A stretch of DNA of 5,358 nt from contig CANBRV010000165.1 of assembly GCA_947372005.1 (NCBI GenBank), positions 1-5,358 on the forward strand, given 5' to 3'. Below, piece after piece: positions 1 to 5,358 of this stretch. A program made the position numbers and the translations under genes. The notes beneath the pieces were generated by a model that saw nothing but the letters and a program-made list of their open reading frames with translations, made no database searches and had not been told where the DNA came from. Within the stretch, counting starts at the first letter, position 1. Each line of letters starts with the position of its first letter. This DNA is from Comamonadaceae bacterium. Lineage in GTDB: Bacteria; Pseudomonadota; Gammaproteobacteria; Burkholderiales; Burkholderiaceae_C.

Positions 1-321
1 AGCGGACACAAGAGGCATATCAGCGGGCAATACCAACCAACCATCAGCCTGTGCATGGGTCGCTACAGCAGCAGCAATCGCGTCGCCCATCCCCAAATGT
101 TTAGATCGCTCGACATGGCATGCGTAACCACTTGCTAAAGCATGATCTAAAGTCGCCTGCAGAACAGTTTTGGTTTGGTTGTTAAGACGAATCAAAGCAT
201 CTAACTTATGCGTCGTCCCGCCAGAGGCAAGAAATCGCTCTCCACGCCCCGAAGCCAAAATGAGAACGACGGGATTAAATCCCGCCGCACTACTTAACTT
301 TGGGAGCTTCGGTGCGCCCAT
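1..321 (-). CDS. MobA/MocA-like nucleotidyltransferase, N-terminal part (C-terminus beyond window)
   Basis: Only the first 107 codons are in the window; the frame is open at base 1. After about 16 leader residues comes a beta strand and the NTP-binding loop VVLILASGRGERF (residues 18-30), then GGTTHKLDAL (33-42), the position of the usual GxxKLL segment. Further on are GMGDAIAAAVA (76-86) and LPADMPLV (98-105), whose Asp is the usual metal/nucleotide-binding Asp. This order is typical of the NTP_transf_3 fold of MobA/MocA proteins, which attach CMP or GMP to molybdopterin in the cytoplasm. MocA (CMP) serves xanthine-dehydrogenase-type enzymes, which fits the purine-catabolic neighbours. That MocA role is inferred from context; another small-molecule nucleotidyltransferase is possible. 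The ATG at 321-319 is the only ATG or GTG in frame between an upstream stop and the nucleotide loop. It gives a 28-base overlap with the permease gene and has no clear Shine-Dalgarno, so translation is probably coupled. Confidence 0.82.
   Translation of the reverse strand, partial: MGAPKLPKLSSAAGFNPVVLILASGRGERFLASGGTTHKLDALIRLNNQTKTVLQATLDHALASGYACHVERSKHLGMGDAIAAAVATHAQADGWLVLPADMPLVSA
270..284. repeat. 15-base inverted repeat CGGGATT-N-AATCCCG
   Basis: Plus-strand bases 270-284 form a perfect inverted repeat of 7-base arms around a single central base. As RNA it could form only a small hairpin of about five pairs. It lies just after the permease stop codon, inside the start of the nucleotidyltransferase gene, where it encodes Gly-Phe-Asn-Pro. 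No T-run follows, so it is not a terminator. It may be chance. Confidence 0.3.
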
Positions 322-1058
322 GCCGTCGTATGACGCTCGACGTAGCTAAAAAATTCATACATCGCCATCGCCATCGCACCAATGACCGCTAAGCCTGCAA
401 ATGCAAGCGCCAAGCGTTGCTGCGAGCCGGCAGATTGCATTAAATAGCCAATACCTGAGTCGCCAGCTGTCATCTCTGCCAGCACTGTGCCCACAAAAGC
501 CAAAGTAATTGCTATTTTGAGGGAGCCATAAAAATATGGCAGCGAGCGAGGCAGTCCAACTTTTACAAGCACATCCCACCGCTTAGCGCCCAGCACACGC
601 AGCACATCCTCCAGCTCAGGCTCAAGAGTAGCAAGGCCTGTTGCAATATTGACCGTAATGGGGAAAAAGGAGATCAAAAATGCCGTCAAAATGCCAGGCC
701 CAATGCCAATGCCAAACCAAACAACCAAAATCGGCACGATGGCAGCCTTCGGCACAGCATTAAATGCCACCAAAAGCGGGAACACAGCGCTATAGGCAAT
801 GCGAGCAGAGCCAACCAAGAACCCGAGCAAAACACCCACCACGATACTGAGTCCAAATCCCACCATCGTCACCCAAAACGTTTGCCAAGCAGCAACCGCA
901 ATCGGATTGGTAAATTCGACTAGCGCATTGGCAATCATGAAAGGGCTTGGAAAAATGTACTCGGCGATATTGAAGCCGCTACAAATGGCTTGCCATAGCG
1001 CTAGCAATATAACGAGCAAAATGAGCGGCGAATAAGCCTCTAGTTTTTTTGTTTTCAT
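294..1058 (-). CDS. ABC transporter permease, SsuC/TauC type (BPD_transp_1)
   Basis: This is the inner-membrane subunit of an ABC importer, 254 residues, the usual length for this family. Hydrophobic segments suggest six or seven membrane helices at about residues 11-27, 60-82, 88-113, 120-142, 180-196 and 217-238. The cytoplasmic EAA loop that docks on the ATPase is visible at about 148-172: LEDVLRVLGAKRWDV, with the conserved Gly at 157, followed by LPRSLPY. The N-terminus is short and basic (KTKK), as expected for a cytoplasmic start. The start codon is fixed by a strong Shine-Dalgarno at 1067-1073 and by the 4-base ATGA overlap with the ATPase gene, which implies translational coupling. 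The family includes permeases for sulfonates, taurine, nitrate and pyrimidine thiamine precursors, so the fold does not give the substrate. The gene order binding protein, ATPase, permease shows it completes a full importer. Confidence 0.93.
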   Translation of the reverse strand: MKTKKLEAYSPLILLVILLALWQAICSGFNIAEYIFPSPFMIANALVEFTNPIAVAAWQTFWVTMVGFGLSIVVGVLLGFLVGSARIAYSAVFPLLVAFNAVPKAAIVPILVVWFGIGIGPGILTAFLISFFPITVNIATGLATLEPELEDVLRVLGAKRWDVLVKVGLPRSLPYFYGSLKIAITLAFVGTVLAEMTAGDSGIGYLMQSAGSQQRLALAFAGLAVIGAMAMAMYEFFSYVERHTTAWAHRSSQS

Positions 1059-1855
1059 GAGGGCTTACCTCCTCGGATGGCGCCAATATGACCCCGCAGT
1101 TCATGCACAATGTCAGTGAACTCAGGTGTATAAGTAATTTCCAAATCACGCGGCCGAGGCAAATCAATCTGGCGCTCCACAACAAATCGGCCTGGATTTT
1201 TAGACATCACAAACACCTTGTCCGCCAAGAACACCGATTCGCGCAAGTCATGCGTTACCAAAATCACATTAAATTTTTGCAGCTGATGTAGGTCACGCAA
1301 AACACACCACAACTCCTCCCGAGTGAAGGCATCGAGTGCGCCAAACGGCTCATCTAACAACAACATCTTGGGTTCATGGATCAACGCTCGGCAAATGCTA
1401 GCGCGTTGCTGCATGCCGCCCGACAATTGCCATGGGAACTTATCAGCATAGCCGTCTAGCCCCACCGTTTTAAGCAACTCGCGGGCACGAGCTTCATACT
1501 CTTTTTTCTTGGCTTTAAAGTTGCTGCGGTAAGGCTCCACAATTTCAAGCGGTAAAAGCACATTCTCTAGCGTAGTTCGCCACGGCAACAGAGAAGGCGC
1601 TTGGAAGGCCATACCTGAAATTTTGAGTGGCCCAGTCACAGGCGTACCGTCCACATGGATGGTGCCACGAGTCGGCATGCGCAGACCCGTGGTGAGCTTC
1701 ATAAACGTCGATTTGCCACAACCAGACGGTCCCACAATAGCAATAAACTCGCCCTCGGTAACCGATAGATTGATATCTTCAACCGCGAACTGATTTTGCG
1801 CTAACAGCTCGTCGTTGTAGGCAAGCCAAACGTTTTTAAAGTCAACAAACGCCAT
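1055..1855 (-). CDS. ABC transporter ATP-binding protein, SsuB/TauB type
   Basis: This is the cytoplasmic ATPase that powers the importer, 266 residues and full length. All nucleotide-binding motifs are intact: Walker A GPSGCGKST (42-50), Q-loop Gln85 in FQAPSLLPWRT, signature LSGGMQQR (144-151), Walker B MLLLDEP (164-170), D-loop ALD (173-175) and switch His202 in VTHD. The FQ-SLLPW form of the Q-loop and FGALDAFTRE after Walker B are typical of the nitrate/sulfonate/taurine (SsuB/TauB) subfamily. The ATG at 1855 lies 7 bases after the stop of the binding-protein gene, with no strong Shine-Dalgarno in that gap, so reinitiation by ribosomes finishing the upstream gene is likely. The last codons (RGGKPS) contain the Shine-Dalgarno of the permease gene, and the stop overlaps its ATG. 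The substrate cannot be inferred from this subunit. Confidence 0.95.
   Translation of the reverse strand: MAFVDFKNVWLAYNDELLAQNQFAVEDINLSVTEGEFIAIVGPSGCGKSTFMKLTTGLRMPTRGTIHVDGTPVTGPLKISGMAFQAPSLLPWRTTLENVLLPLEIVEPYRSNFKAKKKEYEARARELLKTVGLDGYADKFPWQLSGGMQQRASICRALIHEPKMLLLDEPFGALDAFTREELWCVLRDLHQLQKFNVILVTHDLRESVFLADKVFVMSKNPGRFVVERQIDLPRPRDLEITYTPEFTDIVHELRGHIGAIRGGKPS
1067..1073 (-). promoter_or_regulatory. Strong Shine-Dalgarno AGGAGGT for the permease gene
   Basis: On the minus strand AGGAGGT, a full match to the anti-Shine-Dalgarno core, ends 8 bases before the permease ATG at 1058. It is embedded in the Arg-Gly-Gly codons near the end of the ATPase gene. It settles the permease start and contrasts with the weak sites before the ATPase and nucleotidyltransferase genes. 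Confidence 0.85.
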
Positions 1856-1862
1856 ATATCAA

Positions 1863-2912
1863 TTACTTCTTAGCTGTTTTTACAACTGGTAGCACCGCAT
1901 TTAAAGCGGCATCTGAGGGCAGAAAGCTACCGTTCCAAATCGCATTGCGGTCTACACGCGTTTTGGTATTAAAGGCGTCCGACACTTGGCTTGCCATGAG
2001 AGTCAGGCGCGCATCGTTAACTTTTCCAAAGCCTTCTTTGTAAGCATCTGGACTTGCAATCACGGTATCAATTGCGAGCTTTAAACGGCGCTCTTCCAAA
2101 GGAACATTAATAATGCCATCACGCGCCTTGACATAAGCAATGCTCTCTACAGGTTTGGCAACAACCTCTTTCGCCGCTTTGGTAAATGCAGCCAAGAAAG
2201 CTTTGATCGCCGCAGGATTTTCTTTAATGAATTTCGGGCTGGCAATAATGGCGTTGCCATACAGCTTCACGCCGTAGTCAGGATATTGCATGATATTGAC
2301 GTCTTCAGCCTTCACGCCACGCGCTTCCAAATTGAGCAATGAGGTGAATGTAAAGCCCGTAATGGCATCTATGTCACCTTTAGCGAGCATGGTCTCACGC
2401 AACGCAGGATCCATCGCAACCCAAGTCACGTTGCTCACACCGTTAGCTTTAGCAAAAATTGGAAATGCTTTGCGGCCAGCATCAAACACAGGTGCGCCAA
2501 GCTTTTTATTTGTCAAATCCGCAGGCGTTTTAATGCCCGACTTTTTGAGTGTCATCACTGAAGCGGGCGTGTTGTTGTACACCATCATGACAGCCACTGG
2601 CTTATTAGCTGCGTCAGGGTTATTGGCATGAAACTCCATCAGCGCTGCCAAGTCAGCAAATCCCATTTCATAAGCACCCGAAGCCACACGGGTCACTGCA
2701 CCGCCAGAGCCATTGCCAGCATCCACGGTGACATCCAACTTAGCGTCTTTGAAATAACCTTTTGCAATAGGCGCTAAAAAGAAAGCAGCAGGGCCTTCGA
2801 AACGCCAATCAAGTTGAAACTTAATAGGAGTCGCTGTTTGAGCGCTAGCAGCGCCAAAGCTAACAGCGACAGCAGCCGCAACGAATGATTTGATAAGAGT
2901 GCGCTTAGACAT
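1863..2912 (-). CDS. ABC transporter substrate-binding protein, NMT1/THI5-like (SsuA family)
   Basis: This is the periplasmic binding protein of the importer, 349 residues. It begins with a Sec signal peptide: basic MSKRTLIK, a hydrophobic core at about 9-22 and a cleavage site ASA|Q at 24/25. There is no lipobox cysteine, so it should be soluble. The mature part opens with IKFQLDWRFEGPAAFFLAPI (30-49), then KGYFKDAKLDVTVDAGNGSG (51-70), RVASGAYEMGFADLAALMEF (75-94) and DAITGFTFTSL (182-192), the pattern of NMT1/THI5-like type 2 binding proteins. Relatives bind thiamine pyrimidine precursors, riboflavin, sulfonates or other small compounds. Next to allC a purine-derived or ureide ligand is a reasonable guess but unproven. 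I chose the ATG at 2912 because AGGA lies 8 bases upstream and the signal peptide begins there. A longer reading from TTG at 2945 adds 11 residues before the basic n-region and is unlikely. Confidence 0.92.
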   Translation of the reverse strand: MSKRTLIKSFVAAAVAVSFGAASAQTATPIKFQLDWRFEGPAAFFLAPIAKGYFKDAKLDVTVDAGNGSGGAVTRVASGAYEMGFADLAALMEFHANNPDAANKPVAVMMVYNNTPASVMTLKKSGIKTPADLTNKKLGAPVFDAGRKAFPIFAKANGVSNVTWVAMDPALRETMLAKGDIDAITGFTFTSLLNLEARGVKAEDVNIMQYPDYGVKLYGNAIIASPKFIKENPAAIKAFLAAFTKAAKEVVAKPVESIAYVKARDGIINVPLEERRLKLAIDTVIASPDAYKEGFGKVNDARLTLMASQVSDAFNTKTRVDRNAIWNGSFLPSDAALNAVLPVVKTAKK

Positions 2913-2978
2913 TGATGAATTCCTAAAAATTAAAAGTGTATACAAAAATTGGAAGTAGCCAACAGGGCAAACCCTAGT
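2913..2978 (-). promoter_or_regulatory. AT-rich leader of the transporter genes; possible promoter/operator
   Basis: These 66 bases between the M20 stop and the binding-protein ATG are the only real intergenic gap in the window and are clearly AT-richer than the flanking genes. They contain the palindrome TGTATACA (2937-2944), resembling TTGTATACAA-type operators of some GntR-family regulators, and a TTTAAT hexamer (minus strand, just downstream) close to a -10 box. No convincing -35 box at proper spacing is visible. An internal promoter or operator here is a suggestion only. Confidence 0.3.
2921..2924 (-). promoter_or_regulatory. Shine-Dalgarno AGGA for the substrate-binding protein gene
   Basis: On the minus strand TAGGAAT carries AGGA ending 8 bases before the ATG at 2912. 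It supports that start over the in-frame TTG at 2945. Confidence 0.7.
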
Positions 2979-4238
2979 TTAGCCTCTCATTAGCTCAAGC
3001 AAAGATCGCGCCACAACTTTTGTGGCGCGGCGTAAATCATCCAACACTAGATGCTCGTCAGCACGTTTGGCATTGGATTCGAGCACCGTACGAGGCCCCG
3101 CGCCATACATCACGCCTGGAATGCCGCGCTCTACATAAAGCCGCACATCGGTATAGAGCGGTGTTCCCAGTGCAGGAATTGGCTCGCCAAACACCGCTTC
3201 GCCATGCTTTTTCAGGGCATCAACCAAGGGCTTGTTGCCCGCCAGTGGGTACATAGCATTGCATAGCAAAAGCCGCTTGATATCAACCCGTACCGCCAAG
3301 CCGCGCGCATTGCAATTGATGATGGTGTCTGCGATCAACTGCCGTAGATCCAACTCAACAACAGCAGGATCTTCTTCTGGAATCATGCGGCGATCCAGCT
3401 TAATCACCACCTTGCCCGGAATCACATTAGTGTTCGTGCCACCCGTAATCATGCCGATGTTGAGATACGGATGCGTAATGCCCGCCACGTTTGAACGAAT
3501 CTTTTTCAAGCCCTCATTTTGTGCATAAAGCGCCGTCATCAAAGCGTTCGCGCCCTGCAAGGCATCCACACCAGAGTCTGGAATCGCCGCATGCGCCATC
3601 TTGCCGTGCACGGTTACTTCTAACTGCAAGCACCCGTTGTGCGCCGTGATAACTTGATAGCTAAAACCAGCCGCAATCATGAGGTCAGGTTGCGTATGTC
3701 CAATGGCCAAAAGCCAGCCAGGCCCTAATTCGCCGCCAAACTCTTCGTCATACGTGAAGTGCAGCTCCACCGCGCCCTGCGTTGGCTTAGCCACTGCCTC
3801 TAAAGCACGCACAGCAAAACTATAGGTTGAAAAATCGCACTTACTCACAGCCGCAGCGCGACCATAAATTTTGCCATCCACCACCTCCCCGCCATAGGGA
3901 TCATGCGTCCAGCCCTCACCTGGCGGCACCACATCGCCGTGGGCATTCAAGGCAATCGTTTTGCCGCCGCTGCCATAACGTCTGCGCACAATCAAATTGG
4001 TAATGGACTCCAGTCCATTTTTTTTCACCTTGCCCTCAGGCATGACAAATTTTTTGGCATCAAAACCAAAGTCTTTGAGCAGCTCTGCCGTGCGATCTGC
4101 ATGCGGCGCATTGTTGCCTGGCGGCGTATCCGTAGGGACTTGTATTAAAGCCTGCAAGAAGCGGACTTGCTCGTCAAAATGGTCGTCAACCCATTGATCT
4201 AACGCTTGGTTTTGCAAGTCATGTTCATCATGTGACAT
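2979..4238 (-). CDS. M20 metallopeptidase/deacylase homologue (ArgE/DapE type) with an altered metal site
   Basis: The protein has 419 residues from the ATG at 4238 and the usual M20 layout: a catalytic domain interrupted by a dimerisation domain at about 195-310 (HGKMAHAAIPDSGVDAL, then GGTNTNVIPG and a conserved Arg pair). Preserved are the first metal His and its Asp (NAHGDVVPPGEGW, H100, D102), DEEFGG (base E165, ligand E166) and YTDVRLY near 362. By hand alignment with E. coli DapE, the bridging Asp of GRGAADMK is Val131 (GRAAAVSK), the Glu of VGEPS is absent (AAGFSY, 189-194) and the C-terminal ligand His is Lys391 (NAKRADEHL). It may use a different metal arrangement or activity, so the substrate is unknown. 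Beside allC it could act on an acylated or carbamoylated nitrogen compound, which is inference. The ATG at 4238 has GGGG 6 bases upstream; an in-frame ATG at 4250 would add four residues (MGFA). The start overlaps the allC stop by 11 bases (23 with the longer start), implying coupled translation. Confidence 0.88.
   Translation of the reverse strand: MSHDEHDLQNQALDQWVDDHFDEQVRFLQALIQVPTDTPPGNNAPHADRTAELLKDFGFDAKKFVMPEGKVKKNGLESITNLIVRRRYGSGGKTIALNAHGDVVPPGEGWTHDPYGGEVVDGKIYGRAAAVSKCDFSTYSFAVRALEAVAKPTQGAVELHFTYDEEFGGELGPGWLLAIGHTQPDLMIAAGFSYQVITAHNGCLQLEVTVHGKMAHAAIPDSGVDALQGANALMTALYAQNEGLKKIRSNVAGITHPYLNIGMITGGTNTNVIPGKVVIKLDRRMIPEEDPAVVELDLRQLIADTIINCNARGLAVRVDIKRLLLCNAMYPLAGNKPLVDALKKHGEAVFGEPIPALGTPLYTDVRLYVERGIPGVMYGAGPRTVLESNAKRADEHLVLDDLRRATKVVARSLLELMRG
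3007..3029 (-). repeat. Perfect 10-bp stem, 3-base loop hairpin near the 3' end of the M20 gene
   Basis: The arms CGCGCCACAA and TTGTGGCGCG (3007-3016 and 3020-3029) are perfectly complementary around a 3-base loop (AAG in the transcript). The hairpin lies inside codons for Arg-Ala-Thr-Lys-Val-Val-Ala-Arg and ends 28 bases before the stop codon begins to be read out. The downstream transcript (TCTTTGCTTGAGC) has no proper U-run, so it is not a standard intrinsic terminator. It could stabilise the upstream mRNA, slow ribosomes or reduce read-through into the transporter genes; it could also be chance plus codon choice. Confidence 0.6.
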
Positions 4239-5358
4239 CGCAAACCCCATTCAATAAATGCGTAAACGCCTGCACTGCCAAGTCCATATCGTGGCTAGTC
4301 GTGGACTCGAGCGGATTGTGCGAAATGCCTGCGTTTTCGCCGCGTACAAAGAGCATCGCCTGGGGCATGATGGTGTGCAGCTTCATGGCATCGTGCCCTG
4401 CGCCGCTGTTCATGCGATACACGGGCAGCCCAAGACTTTGCACGGCATTTTCCCAACGGACTTGCCATGCGGGATCGCTGGGCGCTGCCGATGCGGCAAG
4501 GATTCGTTCCATCGTCAAACTCATGCCACGAGAGTCGGCAATCGAGCGCAAAGCCTTATGGATATTGGCCTCCAGCAGGTCTCTTTTCGCATCCACAGGC
4601 GCTCGAAGGTCAATGCTAAATTGACAAGCTCCCGGCACCACGTTGATAGAACCACTCGGCACATGAAGTTGTCCCACCGTTGCCACTAGCTCAGGCTCGG
4701 CGTTTGCACAGCGCTCCACGGCCAAAATCATTTCAGCCACGGCTACTGCAGCGTCTTTGCGGCGCGTCATCGGCGTTGTGCCTGCGTGGCTGGCCATGCC
4801 ATCCACTTTGCACAAATAACGCACGCTACCGTTGATCGAGGTGACAACACCTAGCGGCAAATTAAGCTCATTTAGAACGGGGCCTTGCTCGATATGCACT
4901 TCGACAAAACCGAGATAGTTTTTGGGGTCGCGCTTGAGCGCAAAAATAGACTCCATCGAGGCAGGTAAACCCACATCCAGCATGGCACGCTGCATGGTGA
5001 TGCCGTCCGCGTCTTGTTGATCTAGCCACGCGGGATCAAAGTCACCCGTGAGCGCACCCGAGCCCAGAAAGGTCGCTTTGTAGCGCTGACCTTCTTCTTC
5101 AGCAAAACCAACGACTTCTAGATTGAACGGCAGGCGTTTGCCAGCTTTGTGCAACTCGCGCGCACACATCATGGGTACGTAGATGCCAAGCCTACCGTCG
5201 TACTTGCCACCATTGCGCACGGTGTCGTAGTGTGAGCCTGTCAGCAGCGTCTTCGCATTTGGCACGCTCGCTTTGTAGATGCCCACCACATTACCAACCG
5301 CGTCAATACGCACATCGTCAAAGCCCGAGTCCAGCATTTGCTGTTTGATCAGTGCCGC
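4228..5358 (-). CDS. allC: Allantoate amidohydrolase, N-terminus beyond window
   Basis: The last 376 residues are present; the frame is open at the right edge, so the in-frame ATG at 5337 is internal. Numbered from the window edge, the M20 metal ligands are all visible: H43 in GSHYDTVRNGG, bridging D54 in KYDGRLG, base and ligand E88/E89 in AEEEGQRY, H155 in VEVHIEQGP and H347 in GISHNPLEST. The dimerisation domain carries GMASHAGTTPMTRRKDA (187-203) and GSINVVPG (236-243), with R252 in SIDLRAP; GAGHDAMKL lies at 319-327. The motif set is that of allantoate amidohydrolases and related N-carbamoyl amidohydrolases. The enzyme converts allantoate to ureidoglycine, ammonia and CO2 in the cytoplasm. 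A ureidoglycolate or N-carbamoyl-amino-acid amidohydrolase is the main alternative. E. coli AllC has about 411 residues, so at least some 35 are missing. In several Burkholderiales, as I recall, this domain is fused behind an OHCU decarboxylase domain, which could be the case here. Confidence 0.88.
   Translation of the reverse strand, partial: AALIKQQMLDSGFDDVRIDAVGNVVGIYKASVPNAKTLLTGSHYDTVRNGGKYDGRLGIYVPMMCARELHKAGKRLPFNLEVVGFAEEEGQRYKATFLGSGALTGDFDPAWLDQQDADGITMQRAMLDVGLPASMESIFALKRDPKNYLGFVEVHIEQGPVLNELNLPLGVVTSINGSVRYLCKVDGMASHAGTTPMTRRKDAAVAVAEMILAVERCANAEPELVATVGQLHVPSGSINVVPGACQFSIDLRAPVDAKRDLLEANIHKALRSIADSRGMSLTMERILAASAAPSDPAWQVRWENAVQSLGLPVYRMNSGAGHDAMKLHTIMPQAMLFVRGENAGISHNPLESTTSHDMDLAVQAFTHLLNGVCDVT

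Noticed and set aside
2290..2631. Plus-strand open frame of 113 codons opposite the substrate-binding protein gene
   Set aside because: It is antisense to a clear gene, with low-complexity composition and no recognisable motif.
2913..2945. N-terminal extension of the substrate-binding protein from an in-frame TTG at 2945
   Set aside because: It adds 11 residues before a standard signal peptide, has no good ribosome site and would run through the AT-rich leader. The ATG at 2912 has AGGA at correct spacing.
2958..2978. AGGG-TTTG-CCCT as a terminator after the M20 gene
   Set aside because: The stem is only four pairs and the T-run begins well downstream, so it is not a credible intrinsic terminator.
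4018..4025. Run of eight A (minus strand) in the M20 gene as a programmed slippage site
   Set aside because: It simply encodes the Lys-Lys-Asn of VKKNG in an intact frame, and no alternative product of interest follows in another frame.
4232..4689. Two overlapping open frames on the plus strand opposite allC (4232-4624 and 4258-4689)
   Set aside because: They are antisense to a well-conserved gene, their translations show no recognisable domain and they lack ribosome sites. They look like by-products of allC codon use.
1..5358. Mobile elements, CRISPR arrays, tRNA or rRNA genes
   Set aside because: No spaced direct repeats, terminal inverted repeats with a transposase, or tRNA/rRNA-like segments were seen. 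The window is almost entirely filled by six metabolic and transport genes in one direction.

Overview
The window looks like part of a purine/ureide catabolism and transport cluster from a betaproteobacterium. It is probably a Burkholderiales member (Comamonadaceae-like protein style) with moderate G+C, about half by eye. This placement rests on the look of the proteins and on gene order, not on a marker gene, so it is moderate confidence. All genes lie on the minus strand, so transcription runs from high to low coordinates.

Layout in transcription order: (1) 5358-4228, an allantoate amidohydrolase (allC) missing its N-terminus at the window edge. (2) 4238-2979, an ArgE/DapE-type M20 metallopeptidase homologue whose start overlaps the allC stop. 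(3) 2978-2913, a short AT-rich gap, the only intergenic region of any size. (4) 2912-1863, a secreted NMT1/THI5-like ABC substrate-binding protein. (5) 1855-1055, the SsuB/TauB-type ATPase. (6) 1058-294, the SsuC/TauC-type permease, coupled to the ATPase by ATGA. (7) 321-1, the N-terminal 107 residues of a MobA/MocA-like nucleotidyltransferase that runs off the left edge. No stretch over 300 bases lacks a gene. I see no tRNA, rRNA, mobile element or CRISPR array.

Functional reading: allantoate amidohydrolase acts in purine breakdown (xanthine to urate to allantoin to allantoate to ureidoglycine). MocA-type cytidylyltransferases finish the molybdenum cofactor used by xanthine-dehydrogenase-family enzymes. 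The ABC importer between them probably supplies a purine-derived or related heterocyclic nitrogen compound, but its substrate cannot be read from the sequence. Two things stand out. The second M20 protein lacks three of the five metal ligands of its family. A perfect 10-bp hairpin lies near the 3' end of its gene, just before the gap that leads into the transporter genes, and may mark an expression boundary inside the operon.
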